Below are positions 25,552 to 34,863 of a stretch of DNA of 57,957 bases, piece after piece. Position numbers and translations under genes: made by a program. The notes beneath the pieces are model-generated. The model worked only from the letters and a program-made list of their open reading frames with translations. It had not been told where the DNA came from and searched no databases. The first letter of the stretch is position 1; each line of letters opens with the position of its first letter. Source of the stretch: Bacteroidaceae bacterium (GTDB taxonomy: Bacteria > Bacteroidota > Bacteroidia > Bacteroidales > Bacteroidaceae); contig JAFZPZ010000047.1 in assembly GCA_017552435.1 (NCBI GenBank), positions 1 through 57,957 of the forward strand, read 5' to 3'.

Positions 25552-27036
25552 ATGAATGCGCTCATTATAGGCGGTGGACTTGGTGGCCTCTTCACAGGAG
25601 CCATCTTGGCGAAGGAAGGATTGAAAGTGACTATCATCGAAAAAAATGCAACAGTTGGTGGAGGACTCCAGAGTTTTACGCGTTTTGGAGAAGTCTTTGA
25701 TACCGGCATGCATGTCATCGGTGGTATGCAACGTGGAGGCAATATTCGTCGAATCTGCGACTTTTTAGGAATAATGGATAAGGTTCAAATCGCCGATTTA
25801 GATAGTGATTTTACTGATGAATTATATTTTGCAGAAGATGGTAAGCGTTATCGCCTGGCCAAAGGGCGAGAAGGATTCGTTAATACGTTGGCTCGTCAGT
25901 TTCCTCATCAGCGTCAGGAACTGAAGAATTATGTAGATGCAGTGTATCGTTTGACTAACGAGGTTGACATCTTTTTCCTTCGCCCCACAGATAGCCATAT
26001 TCCTGTACATTCCTCTGAGTTTATGATGGCGGCTGATGCATTTGTGACTAAGTATATTACTGACTCCAAGTTACGCAGTGTGGTGGCGTACATGAATCCG
26101 CTTTATTCCGGTCGTGCCGATATGACTCCAGCCTATGTACATGCTATTATTACATCCCTTTACATTGATGGCCAGAGTCGTTTCGTAGGTGGTAGTTATC
26201 GTTTTGCTGAGACCTTAAGCAATTTCATCACTTCACAGGGAAGTACTATTATCAAAGGTGATGGAGTGGAGCATGTTCATTCGGCCGATGGCTTAATTAG
26301 TGGTGTTACTACAAAGAAAGGGCATACGTTGTATGCTGATTATTATATCTGTGCCATACATCCATGCAACTTCATGAAGTTGCTGGACGATCCAACGATA
26401 TTGCCCAAAGCTTATCGTAATCGTTTGGATTCTATACCAAATTCCTATTCGGCTTTTACACTTAATCTCAAGTTAAAGCCCAACAGCTTTCCATATCTAA
26501 ATCATTCAGGATACTACATGACTCGATATGATGATATTTGGAATTTTGGACGTTCCGATCGTAAGTGGCCACTGGGTTTTCTTTACATGACCCCACCTGA
26601 GGAAAAGCAAGGGCCATATTCCACCAAGATGATTGTTACCTCCCCCATGCTATGGGACAATGTTCAAAAGTGGGAAAATACTACTGTGGGGAATCGCGGT
26701 AAAGATTATATTGTTTGGAAACAAAAATGTGCCGAGAAACTGCTGGATCAAATGGAACAGATGTATCCAAACTTCCGTGACTGTGTAGAGCAGATTAATA
26801 TGGCATCACCTCTGACCATTCGCGATTATTACGGTGTAAAAGAGGGCGCAATGTGTGGATTTTCAAAAGACTATAAGAATATACTCCTTTCTCAGGTTCC
26901 CGTGGTTACAAAAGTAAAGAATCTGTTACTTACTGGCCAGTGCAATAATCTTCATGGTTTTTGCGGAGTGCCCCTTACTGCTATCAATACCTGCGAAGCC
27001 ATACTTGGCAGGAACTATGTGATTAACAAACTATGA
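25552..27036 (+). CDS. RetSat/CrtI-like FAD-dependent oxidoreductase 2
   Basis: 494 residues from ATG 25552, giving MNALIIGGGLGGLFTGAILA with the GxGxxG FAD site right at the N-terminus. FDTGMHVIGGMQRGGNI and the C-terminal LTGQCNNLHGFCGVPLTAIN parallel the upstream paralogue. Base composition is visibly more AT-rich than the neighbours. Two tandem flavoproteins of this kind suggest sequential or heteromeric action on the polyene. Confidence 0.8.
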   Translation: MNALIIGGGLGGLFTGAILAKEGLKVTIIEKNATVGGGLQSFTRFGEVFDTGMHVIGGMQRGGNIRRICDFLGIMDKVQIADLDSDFTDELYFAEDGKRYRLAKGREGFVNTLARQFPHQRQELKNYVDAVYRLTNEVDIFFLRPTDSHIPVHSSEFMMAADAFVTKYITDSKLRSVVAYMNPLYSGRADMTPAYVHAIITSLYIDGQSRFVGGSYRFAETLSNFITSQGSTIIKGDGVEHVHSADGLISGVTTKKGHTLYADYYICAIHPCNFMKLLDDPTILPKAYRNRLDSIPNSYSAFTLNLKLKPNSFPYLNHSGYYMTRYDDIWNFGRSDRKWPLGFLYMTPPEEKQGPYSTKMIVTSPMLWDNVQKWENTTVGNRGKDYIVWKQKCAEKLLDQMEQMYPNFRDCVEQINMASPLTIRDYYGVKEGAMCGFSKDYKNILLSQVPVVTKVKNLLLTGQCNNLHGFCGVPLTAINTCEAILGRNYVINKL

Positions 27037-27053
27037 ACTATTAAGGAAGAATT

Positions 27054-27917
27054 GTGAGTTGTCGGTTGTTTATAATACTGTTTTTTATCTGTCTTCGATC
27101 ATTTGGATTGGAGAAGGTGCGACTTTGGGCAGGTACGGATGTCCGGGCAAGATCTGTCACTTTGACACCGTATATTGCCTCTGCTCCTCTTCCTTCTGAG
27201 CCTTCTGTCATTGTTTGCCCTGGTGGCTCATATAGTTGGCATGATATGAAGACGGAGGGAGCTAAGGTTGCCCGATGGCTTCAGGAAAACGGCATCTCAG
27301 CTTTTGTCCTGAAGTACCGTGTGCAGGGTTATGTGCCGTTTTTCACTCATTCGCGATTCTTGTTCTCCGGACACCAGCACCCCGATATGATTGCTGATTT
27401 GCAGCGTGCTATCCAATATGTGCGTGAGAATGCTTCCGAATATGGCATCAATCCGCATCAGCTTGGTGTAATGGGTTTTTCCGCCGGAGGGCATCTGGCA
27501 ATGTATTCTGCCGAGCAGGGAGCCGGGGACGTGGAGTCGCTCCGACCTGACTTTGTCGCTGCCATTTACCCTGTAGTGAGCATGTCACATTCCGTCAGCC
27601 ATAAACGGTCTCGTCGGGCTTTGCTTGGTGAACGCCGAAAGAATGACCGGGTTCTGCGTGACTCTCTCTCTCTGGAGAAGCATGTCCCCGTGGATTGTCC
27701 CCCTGTCCTTCTGGTAAACTGTAAGGATGACCCTGTTGTGAATTATCGTAACTCAGAACTCTTGGATTCAGCCCTGACTGCCCAAGGTGTCAGCCATCGG
27801 TATATCCAATATCGTACAGGAGGACATGGCTTTGGCGTATCGAAGAAGAAGGGCACACCGGAATGCCGTGCATGGAAGGATGAGTTTCTGAAATGGTTGG
27901 AGGGCTATGGAAAATAG
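27054..27917 (+). CDS. Secreted alpha/beta-hydrolase, acetyl-esterase-like
   Basis: 287 residues from a GTG start preceded by AAGGAAGA. The hydrophobic N-terminus looks like a signal peptide. The esterase pattern is complete: oxyanion segment VCPGGSYSWHD, nucleophile elbow GFSAGGH (Ser about 143), Asp in CKDDPVV and His in TGGHGFG. In the operon it may deacylate or release a lipid intermediate. It overlaps the next gene by 11 bp. Confidence 0.75.
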   Translation: MSCRLFIILFFICLRSFGLEKVRLWAGTDVRARSVTLTPYIASAPLPSEPSVIVCPGGSYSWHDMKTEGAKVARWLQENGISAFVLKYRVQGYVPFFTHSRFLFSGHQHPDMIADLQRAIQYVRENASEYGINPHQLGVMGFSAGGHLAMYSAEQGAGDVESLRPDFVAAIYPVVSMSHSVSHKRSRRALLGERRKNDRVLRDSLSLEKHVPVDCPPVLLVNCKDDPVVNYRNSELLDSALTAQGVSHRYIQYRTGGHGFGVSKKKGTPECRAWKDEFLKWLEGYGK

Positions 27918-29070
27918 TATGTTCGAAGATATTCGTCCGTATTACGAAGAGGAAATCCCGGCTGCTATGGGGCGCATTGCCAGTAGCAGGGAGTTTCCTT
28001 TGTTGGCTTCCTACGTTTTCCCCGAGCGTCCCGTAGAGGAGGTGGCTCGGGAGGTGATGGGCTACACGACGGTACGTGAGTTCCAGCTTGGCGTGATGTA
28101 TCATGCCAACAGACAAATCCTTCAGAGAAGCACGACTGGTTTCTCTGTATCCGGCATAGAGGCTTCTTCGGAGGAATCTCGTAGCCTTTCACCCGAGAAG
28201 AATTATCTTTTCGTATCTAACCATCGCGACATCATGCTCGATGCTTCGCTGATGCAGAATGTGCTGACAGACAATGGCTTCGATACTTGCGAGATTACCT
28301 TTGGCGAGAATCTGATGCAGGGACAACTGGTGATTGACGTGGGCAAGAGCAACAAGATGTTCCGGGTTGCCAGGCCCGGGGGAAATGCCCGGGAATTCTA
28401 TAGGAACTCGCTTCTGCTTTCAAGATATATTCGCTGGACGTTGACGGAGAAACACCAGTCAATCTGGATTGCTCAGCGCAACGGGCGGACGAAAGACGGT
28501 ATGGATCGTACGGATCAGGGTATCATCAAGATGTTCGCTATGTCGTACCCGGGGAACAGGATTGAAGCTTTGGCAGAGTTGAATATCGTGCCTCTCAGTA
28601 TCTCATACGAATGGGAGTCCTGTGATGTCCTGAAAGCTATAGAGCTATACGAGCGTCGTAGGGGACCGTACACCAAAAAGCCGGGCGAGGACTTGAACAG
28701 CATCCTCACGGGAATCACTCAGCAGAAAGGACGTGTGCATCTGGCTTTCTGTGAACCGGTAACCAGCGACCATCTGCGCCAGTTGGAAGACTGCGCAGGG
28801 GGTGAGTTCCATAAGGGAGTGGCAAGGATGTTGGACGAGCGCATATGCTCGGCTTACCGGCTTATGCCCAACAATTACATTGCCCATGACCTGCGCAGCG
28901 GTAAGGATGAGTTTCGCGAGATGTACAGCCGCGAGGAGAAGGATGCATTTGTCGGGCGTATGTCCATCCTTTCCCTCTACAAAGGGAAATACGACCTGGA
29001 TGAGCTTACCGATATCTTCCTTGGTATTTATGCGAATCCCATTGACAGTAAAAGAATGTTTGCAAAATGA
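27907..29070 (+). CDS. Bacteroidetes glycerol-acyltransferase-like protein (operon copy)
   Basis: 387 residues with the acyltransferase core FVSNHRDIMLDASLM, then IAQRNGRTKDGMDRTDQG and VPLSISYEWESCD. The spacing is His-X5-Asp if the second Asp is used, one residue longer than the classic HX4D; this looks typical of the family because the paralogue at 37781 has the same motif. It probably esterifies the lipid anchor of the polyene. It overlaps the MMPL gene by 4 bp (ATGA). Confidence 0.8.
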   Translation: MENSMFEDIRPYYEEEIPAAMGRIASSREFPLLASYVFPERPVEEVAREVMGYTTVREFQLGVMYHANRQILQRSTTGFSVSGIEASSEESRSLSPEKNYLFVSNHRDIMLDASLMQNVLTDNGFDTCEITFGENLMQGQLVIDVGKSNKMFRVARPGGNAREFYRNSLLLSRYIRWTLTEKHQSIWIAQRNGRTKDGMDRTDQGIIKMFAMSYPGNRIEALAELNIVPLSISYEWESCDVLKAIELYERRRGPYTKKPGEDLNSILTGITQQKGRVHLAFCEPVTSDHLRQLEDCAGGEFHKGVARMLDERICSAYRLMPNNYIAHDLRSGKDEFREMYSREEKDAFVGRMSILSLYKGKYDLDELTDIFLGIYANPIDSKRMFAK

Positions 29071-31565
29071 TTTTTAGGATTTTTGATTTTTTCCGGGGAC
29101 ATGCCTTGGCGCGCCGTTTCGGGCTTCTTGTCATCACGCTGGCACTGCTAGTGCCCCTGATGCGTCTGTCTTATAAGGAGGATATTCAGGACTTCCTGCC
29201 CTTGAATACGGCTGACAGGGAACGTATGGCTGTCTATCAGGATATTTCCGGCATGAACCGCCTCTACGTCGTTTTTGCAAGTCCTAAAGACCATCAGCCT
29301 CCTTCGGAGGGAGTGGAGCAGACAGTGCGGGCTATTGAATGCTTCGCGGGTGCTGTGCAGGAGCGTGATACGGCAGGGTGGTGCCGGGACCTCCAGACGA
29401 CTTTCGACGTGGAGTCGCTCGCCGAGGCGGTGGATTTCGTCTATGCCAATATCCCCCTTTTCCTTACGCAGAAGGATTACAATCGGATGGATAGCTTGCT
29501 CTGCTTACCCGGCTTTATGGATAATAAGCTTCAGGACGACCTGAATGCCCTGATGTTCCCCACGGGAAGCTTTCTGAGTCAGAGCATCGCCAGTGACCCG
29601 CTGGGATTGTTCGCGCCTGCTCTGGAAGCGCTGCAGCAGAAGGGGCAGCATTTCCGTATGGAGATGTACGACGGCTATATCTTTACGCCCGATATGTCCC
29701 GCGCCATTGTGATGCTTTCCTCGCCCTTCGGTAGCAGCGAGTCGGAGATGAATGCCCAGCTCGTCGCTCTGTTGGATGGTGCCATCGAGAGGATGAATGA
29801 GGACTTTCCTGAGATAAAGGCCAGTGTCATCGGCGGCCCGCAGATTGCCGTGGGGAATGCACGGCAGATCAGGCACGACAGCATCCTGGCCATCGTACTG
29901 GCAGCCTCCCTGATCCTGGCACTGTTGCTTTATGCCTTCCGCCGGTTCCGGGATATCCTGCTGATTGCCCTCTCCGTCGGTTGGGGTTGGCTTTTTGCCC
30001 TCGGCGGTATGGCATTGGTGCATGACAGCATCTCGTTGATTGTGATAGGCATATCCAGTGTCATTATTGGCATTGCCGTTAACTATCCTCTCCATCTTAT
30101 CAGCCATACACAGCATCAACCCGACATCAGACAGGCACTTCGTGAGATAACGACACCGCTCCTCGTTGGCAATATCACTACGGTTGGAGCTTTCCTTGCC
30201 CTTGTGCCGCTGAAGTCTTTGGCGTTGCGCGACCTGGGCCTTTTTGCATCCTTCCTCCTTTTGGGCACCATCTTGTTCGTGCTTGTATGGCTGCCGTTTT
30301 TCCTGAAGAAGCAGACAAATTGTCAAATTAGCAAGTGTCCCGATCTCCTTGATCGCCTGGCTTCTCTTCAGATCGACAGGAAGCGATGGATTGCCTGCCT
30401 GGTGGCTGTCCTCACTCTTGTCTTTGGCTATTTCAGCCTCACAGCGGGGTTTGACACCGACATATCGAACATCAACTATATGACTGCCGAACAGAAAGAG
30501 GATATGACCTATTTCGGTAATCTCTTTGGCGGGGACAACTCGGCAGACAAGGTTACGCTGTATCTGCCATCTTCTGCTTCTGATTTCGATGGGGCTCTTG
30601 CCTGTTCCGAGTCGAAGCAGGCCACGATTGATTCCCTGATGTCTGTCGGTCTTATTGTGAACCACCAGGGCGTAAGCCGGTTCCTGCCTTCGAAGGCCGT
30701 GCAGGCGGAACGCATCGCGAGATGGAACGAATGGCTCGGTGAGCATCCTGGGCTTCTGAGTGACCTGAATGTCGTCGGCTCGAAGTATGGATTTGCTGTA
30801 GATGCTTTTTCCGATTTTGCTGCTATCATCGGGACAGAACACACCGTGCGCTCCTTCGATTACTTCTTGGATGCTTTAGCACCAAGGCGGCGTTGTAGCG
30901 CCGGAACGCTTCCTCTGACATCCCAGTTCTTTGCAGGAAATGTCTCTCTGGCTGGCCAGGAAGGGCATCCCGTTATAGCTGAAATGCTTACTGTTCGGAA
31001 AGAAGATGCAGAACGGGTCAAGGCACACCTCCCGGATGCCTTTGACATTGCTTCCCTTCATTCGGCTATGGCCGACGCTCTCTCCGATGACTTCAACTAT
31101 GTCGGATGGGCATGCTCCCTGATTGTCTTCTTCTTCCTCTGGATTTCGTTCCGCCGCATAGAGTTGGCAGTTATCTCATTCATACCGATGCTGGTAAGCT
31201 GGATCTGGATTCTGGGCATCATGTCCATCCTGGGCATTAAGTTCAACATTGTCAACATCATTCTGGCGACTTTTATCTTCGGTCAGGGCGACGACTATAC
31301 CATCTTCATGACCGAGGGTTGCATATCGGAGTATATACATGGCCGGCCGGTGCTTGTTTCCTACAAGCGCAGCATCATCCTCTCTGCCCTGATTATGTTT
31401 ATTGGCATAGGCTCCCTCATCTTTGCCCGCCATCCGGCCCTCCATTCGCTGGCCGAAATCACCATCATAGGCATGTTCTCTGTCGTGTTGATGGCATACC
31501 TGATTCCGCCTCTGCTATTCAAATGGTTGATGAGGCATTTCCCAAAACGATTTGAAGGAATTTGA
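29067..31565 (+). CDS. MMPL/RND-family lipid exporter
   Basis: 832 residues with the RND plan: one N-terminal helix, a periplasmic domain, six helices around residues 270-430, a second periplasmic domain, then helices from about 680 to 825 (IAVNYPLHLISH, QGDDYTIFMTEG). MMPL proteins move complex lipids to the outer surface and recur in aryl-polyene clusters. Two repeat scars lie in the coding sequence: 30315-30338 (heptamer type, encoding TNCQISK) and 30864-30882, identical over 19 bp to 55005-55023. Confidence 0.82.
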   Translation: MIFRIFDFFRGHALARRFGLLVITLALLVPLMRLSYKEDIQDFLPLNTADRERMAVYQDISGMNRLYVVFASPKDHQPPSEGVEQTVRAIECFAGAVQERDTAGWCRDLQTTFDVESLAEAVDFVYANIPLFLTQKDYNRMDSLLCLPGFMDNKLQDDLNALMFPTGSFLSQSIASDPLGLFAPALEALQQKGQHFRMEMYDGYIFTPDMSRAIVMLSSPFGSSESEMNAQLVALLDGAIERMNEDFPEIKASVIGGPQIAVGNARQIRHDSILAIVLAASLILALLLYAFRRFRDILLIALSVGWGWLFALGGMALVHDSISLIVIGISSVIIGIAVNYPLHLISHTQHQPDIRQALREITTPLLVGNITTVGAFLALVPLKSLALRDLGLFASFLLLGTILFVLVWLPFFLKKQTNCQISKCPDLLDRLASLQIDRKRWIACLVAVLTLVFGYFSLTAGFDTDISNINYMTAEQKEDMTYFGNLFGGDNSADKVTLYLPSSASDFDGALACSESKQATIDSLMSVGLIVNHQGVSRFLPSKAVQAERIARWNEWLGEHPGLLSDLNVVGSKYGFAVDAFSDFAAIIGTEHTVRSFDYFLDALAPRRRCSAGTLPLTSQFFAGNVSLAGQEGHPVIAEMLTVRKEDAERVKAHLPDAFDIASLHSAMADALSDDFNYVGWACSLIVFFFLWISFRRIELAVISFIPMLVSWIWILGIMSILGIKFNIVNIILATFIFGQGDDYTIFMTEGCISEYIHGRPVLVSYKRSIILSALIMFIGIGSLIFARHPALHSLAEITIIGMFSVVLMAYLIPPLLFKWLMRHFPKRFEGI
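30864..30900. repeat. GCTTTAGC.CAAGGCG repeat copy inside the MMPL gene
   Basis: TTCTTGGATGCTTTAGCAC (19 bp) is identical to 55005-55023 at the end of the VirE gene and is followed in both by AAGGCG-containing sequence. It encodes FLDALAP in frame. Confidence 0.5.
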
Positions 31566-31590
31566 ATTTTGAATTTATTTATTTTGAATT

Positions 31591-31815
31591 ATGAGAAACC
31601 GTATTATTGAGCTTCTGAGCGCAGCTTTGCCGATGGTCAACCTCGATTCGGACTTCCTTTTCGCCGAGTTGGATTCCCTCGGAGTGACGACTATCCTGAT
31701 GGTGCTGTCCGAGGAATACGGCATTGTGCTGGATGCAAAAGACGCCACACCCAGAAACCTGAAGACCATCGATTCCATTGTCCGAATGGTCGAGAATAAA
31801 CTTGCAATGAAATGA
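31591..31815 (+). CDS. Acyl carrier protein 3
   Basis: 74 residues, a short ACP with the phosphopantetheine site AELDSLGVTT (Ser29). It overlaps the AMP-ligase gene by ATGA (31812-31815), so the two are translationally coupled. This suggests it is the carrier loaded by that ligase, probably with the aryl starter unit. Confidence 0.85.
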   Translation: MRNRIIELLSAALPMVNLDSDFLFAELDSLGVTTILMVLSEEYGIVLDAKDATPRNLKTIDSIVRMVENKLAMK

Positions 31816-33161
31816 GTCTCGAGCAGCGTATTGAGCACTTTGCCAAGCATACTCCCGACAAGGCGGCAGTTATCTGTGGCGGCGAGACGCTGTCCTATTC
31901 CTGCTTGTGGGAACGTATCCGGAAGAGGGCTCAGCAACTTACAGAGGCGGGACTTTGCGCAGGGCAGCCGCATTTTTTCCTGGCCACACAGGATGCCGAC
32001 TTCATTGTGACGTATTGTGCCGTGCATCTCTGTGACGCAGTTTGTGTCCCCCTGGAAAGTTCTATGCCCCAGGAACGCCAGCAGCAAATCCGCGATGAGC
32101 TCAATGATAAATACTCTCCCCCTAAAGGTGGTCGGAGTGTCTCCGATATTCTCTACACCACCGGCACTACCGGCATGGCCAAGGGCGTCATGCTGTCATC
32201 GGAGGCTTGGACAGCCAATGCTGAGAACCTTATTGACCGGCTTGGCTTTTCCTCGGAGTTGCTGTTTATCGTTTGCGGCCCTCTGAATCATCTGGGCAGC
32301 CTCTCCAAGATATATCCCACGCTGATGACTGGCGGCACGCTATATCTGCTGGAGAGTCTCAAGGATATGAGCGCTTTCTTCTCTGTCTTTACGCTGCCAT
32401 TCAGCAGGTTTGCTACCTTCCTCGTTCCCTCCAGCATCAGGATGCTGTTGCAGTTTGCCCGGAAAGAGCTGACAGCCGTCGCACCCAAGGTGGAATTCAT
32501 CGAAACAGGAGCTGCCCCTATCTCCGGGCACGACATGGAATTGCTTTGCCAAACGCTTCCGCATTCCCGTCTCTACAATACCTATGCATCAACCGAGACA
32601 GGCATCGTTTGCAGCTACGAGTTCAGTAAATACGGCCCGCAGCCAGGGCTTTTGGGTACTCCGATGAAGCACTCTCGGGTTCGTATCACCGAGGACGGTA
32701 GGGTAGTGTGCTCGGGCGAAACGGTCATGTCGGGGTACGCAGGTAGTCCCGAGGCGACAGCCCAAGTCCTCCAGAATGGTGAGGTCTATACCTCCGACAT
32801 CGGATCAATCGACGAAAATGGTATGCTTCGCTTACAGGGGCGGATGGATGACGTTATCAACGTCGGGGGGTACAAGGTGAACCCGTCGGATGTGGAGGAT
32901 GCGGCCAGCGCCTACGGCCTTATTCAGGATTGCATCTGCATCCCTGTCCCGCACATCGTCCTCGGCACTGCCCCCAAACTGCTTTATGTTCCCAGACAGG
33001 GTCAAACCATTGAGCCAAAGAATATTGCCGATTTCCTGAGGGGACGCATCGAGAGTTACAAGATACCTCTCTTCTACGAAGCCGTCGATGCTATCCGGCG
33101 CACCTACAATGGAAAACTCGACCGCAAGGCATATCTCGCGCACCAACAAAGAAAAGGATAA
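31812..33161 (+). CDS. AMP-dependent acyl/aryl-CoA or aryl-ACP ligase
   Basis: 449 residues, compact for the ANL superfamily. Motifs: ILYTTGTTGMAKG (phosphate-binding), YASTETG, TSDIG and the C-terminal RTYNGKLDRKAY lysine. It adenylates a carboxylic acid, probably the aromatic starter, and transfers it to a thiol carrier; the coupled ACP upstream fits. An in-frame copy of the GC palindrome repeat (32117-32142) encodes SPPKGGRSVS just before the nucleotide-binding loop. Confidence 0.85.
   Translation: MSLEQRIEHFAKHTPDKAAVICGGETLSYSCLWERIRKRAQQLTEAGLCAGQPHFFLATQDADFIVTYCAVHLCDAVCVPLESSMPQERQQQIRDELNDKYSPPKGGRSVSDILYTTGTTGMAKGVMLSSEAWTANAENLIDRLGFSSELLFIVCGPLNHLGSLSKIYPTLMTGGTLYLLESLKDMSAFFSVFTLPFSRFATFLVPSSIRMLLQFARKELTAVAPKVEFIETGAAPISGHDMELLCQTLPHSRLYNTYASTETGIVCSYEFSKYGPQPGLLGTPMKHSRVRITEDGRVVCSGETVMSGYAGSPEATAQVLQNGEVYTSDIGSIDENGMLRLQGRMDDVINVGGYKVNPSDVEDAASAYGLIQDCICIPVPHIVLGTAPKLLYVPRQGQTIEPKNIADFLRGRIESYKIPLFYEAVDAIRRTYNGKLDRKAYLAHQQRKG
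32117..32142. repeat. CCCCCTAAAGG palindromic repeat inside the ligase gene
   Basis: A degenerate copy of the TCCCCCTAAAGGGGG + TCGGGGGGTCT family found intact at 39047-39072, 51564-51590 and 52308-52335. It stays in frame and adds about nine residues in front of the TTGTTG loop. Confidence 0.6.
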
Positions 33162-33206
33162 AAAAACGCTCAAAGCGAAAAACTTTCAACTTTCAACTTT
33201 TCTTTG

Positions 33207-33214
33207 TAACTTTG
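33207..33214 (+). promoter_or_regulatory. -7 box for the secreted protein gene
   Basis: TAACTTTG, 21 bp before ATG 33236. Because it lies here, apparent in-frame starts upstream of 33236 would be untranscribed. It is preceded by an ACTTTCA heptamer-like array (33181-33200). Confidence 0.6.
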
Positions 33215-33235
33215 CACCGCATTATACCAATCTGT

Positions 33236-33868
33236 ATGAAGAAATCATATATTCTCTTGCTCGCAGCCCTCGTTTGGGGCTCTGTTTGGGCAGAAGACGA
33301 TAATAGCTTCTACTTCACCGATGCTATCGTTATGCTCGGCGAGAAGACAAGCATCGAACTCTGCATGAGAAACACGGCAACCGACCTGACTTGCCTCGAG
33401 GCAGAGATTCAGTTGCCCGAGGGCGTTTCTGTCGTTTGCGACGAAGAGGGCAATCCCCTTGCAACACTCTATCGCAACCGTACCTCCAGTCATGAGATTA
33501 TGACCAATGTCCTGGAGAATGGCAACCTCAAGCTTCTCGTCAGTTCCATCGATGGCAATTTGCTTAAAGGCGCAGAAGGTCCGCTTCTCTGCTTCAGCGT
33601 GCTGGCAGCAGAAACAGCTCCCATCGGGGAAAGTACGGTCGAGACCGTTGGCGAGTCACTCCTCGTGAACAGCAAAGCCGAGGCTTATTATAGTGTTGGT
33701 GTAACGGGAAATGTCCTGATAACGGACGATCCGACCTCTGTAAATGAAGAATTAAGAATGAAGAATGAAGAATTGGAGGGGGCCATTTACAACCTTGCAG
33801 GTCAGCGGATTAGTAAGAAGCAAAAAGGAATCAATATTGTCGGCGGCAAGAAGGAGCTGAAGAAGTAA
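33236..33868 (+). CDS. Secreted protein, cohesin-like domain with Prevotella C-terminal tail
   Basis: 210 residues. The signal peptide is MKKSYILLLAALVWGSVWAE. A beta-rich, cohesin-like region (IVMLGEKTSIELCMRN, LTCLEAEIQLPEGVSVV, LLCFSVLAAE) follows. The end reads IYNLAGQRISKKQKGINIVG, like the C-terminal tails of many secreted Prevotella proteins. Before the tail, VNEELRMKNEELEG is encoded by four GAAGAAT/TAAGAAT heptamers (33745-33778). Function unknown; outer-surface location is likely. Confidence 0.65.
   Translation: MKKSYILLLAALVWGSVWAEDDNSFYFTDAIVMLGEKTSIELCMRNTATDLTCLEAEIQLPEGVSVVCDEEGNPLATLYRNRTSSHEIMTNVLENGNLKLLVSSIDGNLLKGAEGPLLCFSVLAAETAPIGESTVETVGESLLVNSKAEAYYSVGVTGNVLITDDPTSVNEELRMKNEELEGAIYNLAGQRISKKQKGINIVGGKKELKK
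33745..33778. repeat. GAAGAAT heptamer array within a CDS
   Basis: Four near-identical 7-mers (AATGAAGAATTAAGAATG and onward) translate in frame as VNEELRMKNEELE, a linker in the secreted protein. Confidence 0.6.
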
Positions 33869-33880
33869 AGCACAATAAAC

Positions 33881-33925
33881 AATAAAAAAGGGCTTCTGAT
33901 TTCTCAGGAGCCCTTATTGTTTTTG
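33881..33925. terminator. Bidirectional terminator
   Basis: Stem GGGCTTCTGA (33890-33899) / TCAGGAGCCC (33904-33913) with loop TTTC, flanked by A-tract and T-tract. It serves the convergent secreted-protein gene and efp. Confidence 0.85.
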
Positions 33926-33940
33926 CAGAAGTGTATCCAC

Positions 33941-34504
33941 TTACTTCACGCGGCCCAGATAGCTGCCGTCGCGGCTGTCGATTTCCACGGTCTCGCCTTC
34001 CTCGATGAAGAGAGGTACACGAACCTCGGCACCGGTCTCGACGCGGGCGGGCTTCAGGGTGTTGGTGGCTGTGTCGCCCTTCAGGCCGGGCTCTGTCCAT
34101 ACAATCTGCAGATGAACCTTTACGGGAACGTCGGCATAGAGCACTGTCTCGGTGCTGGCATCAACGACAACTTCCACGTTCTCACTCTCCTTGAGGAACT
34201 TCACACCGTTCACCTGGTCGGGAGCGATGGTAATCTGCTCGTAGGTCTCGTTGTTCATGAATACCAGGTCGTCACCGTCCTTGTAGAGATACTGGTAGGG
34301 GCGACGCTCTACACGTACGTCCTCGAGACGTTCGCCAATGTTGAAACGCTTCTCGATTACGCCGCCGTTTACAACGTCCTTCAGGGTTACGTTCATGATG
34401 GTGTTGCCCTTTCCGGGTTTGCGGTGAAGGAAGTCGATGCAGAAATAGAGCTTGCCGTCCATACGGATGCAGGTGCCCTTCTTGATGTCCTGTGAATTAA
34501 TCAT
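33941..34504 (-). CDS. efp: Elongation factor P
   Basis: 187 residues with the N-terminal KOW-like domain carrying the loop HRKPGKGNT (about residues 28-36), whose second lysine is the site usually modified, and two OB domains (YLYKDGDDLVFMNNETYEQ; C-terminal EVRVPLFIEEGETVEID). It relieves ribosome stalling at polyproline. A leftward -7 box lies at 34548-34555. Confidence 0.96.
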   Translation of the reverse strand: MINSQDIKKGTCIRMDGKLYFCIDFLHRKPGKGNTIMNVTLKDVVNGGVIEKRFNIGERLEDVRVERRPYQYLYKDGDDLVFMNNETYEQITIAPDQVNGVKFLKESENVEVVVDASTETVLYADVPVKVHLQIVWTEPGLKGDTATNTLKPARVETGAEVRVPLFIEEGETVEIDSRDGSYLGRVK

Positions 34505-34547
34505 AAAAAATACTTTGTTTTATTATACCTTATTGAATTTTGTGCTG

Positions 34548-34555
34548 CAAAGGTA
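34548..34555 (-). promoter_or_regulatory. -7 box for efp
   Basis: The minus strand reads TACCTTTG, 43 bp upstream of the efp start. Confidence 0.6.
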
Positions 34556-34630
34556 TGAAAAAAAGATTAAAGATTAAGGATTAAGGAATAAAAAAGTTGC
34601 ACAATACTTGCGTAAATGAAAAAAAAGGCT

Positions 34631-34638
34631 TAATTTTG
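34631..34638 (+). promoter_or_regulatory. -7 box for rpmH
   Basis: TAATTTTG, 46 bp upstream of the L34 start codon. Confidence 0.6.
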
Positions 34639-34684
34639 CACCCCGAATCTTGATGCGCATATAAATAATTAAGCAACAATAGAT

Positions 34685-34840
34685 ATGAAAAGAACATTTC
34701 AACCCCACAACCGTCGCCGCAACAACAAGCACGGTTTTCGTCAGAGAATGACAACTCCAAATGGTCGCCGTGTATTGGCTTCCCGTCGCGCAAAGGGCCG
34801 CAAGAAGCTCACCGTTTCAGACGAGAGACACGGCAAGTAA
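34685..34840 (+). CDS. rpmH: 50S ribosomal protein L34
   Basis: 51 residues, [20 protein letters not shown]..., ending [12 protein letters not shown]. It is very basic, with the family-typical N-terminus and the [13 protein letters not shown] core. A dedicated promoter (34631) and terminator (34864-34899) make it a single-gene unit. It is not next to rnpA or dnaA here, which is usual in Bacteroidetes. Confidence 0.97.
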   Translation: MKRTFQPHNRRRNNKHGFRQRMTTPNGRRVLASRRAKGRKKLTVSDERHGK

Positions 34841-34863
34841 ATACATTTTTTTGGAAAATAGAA

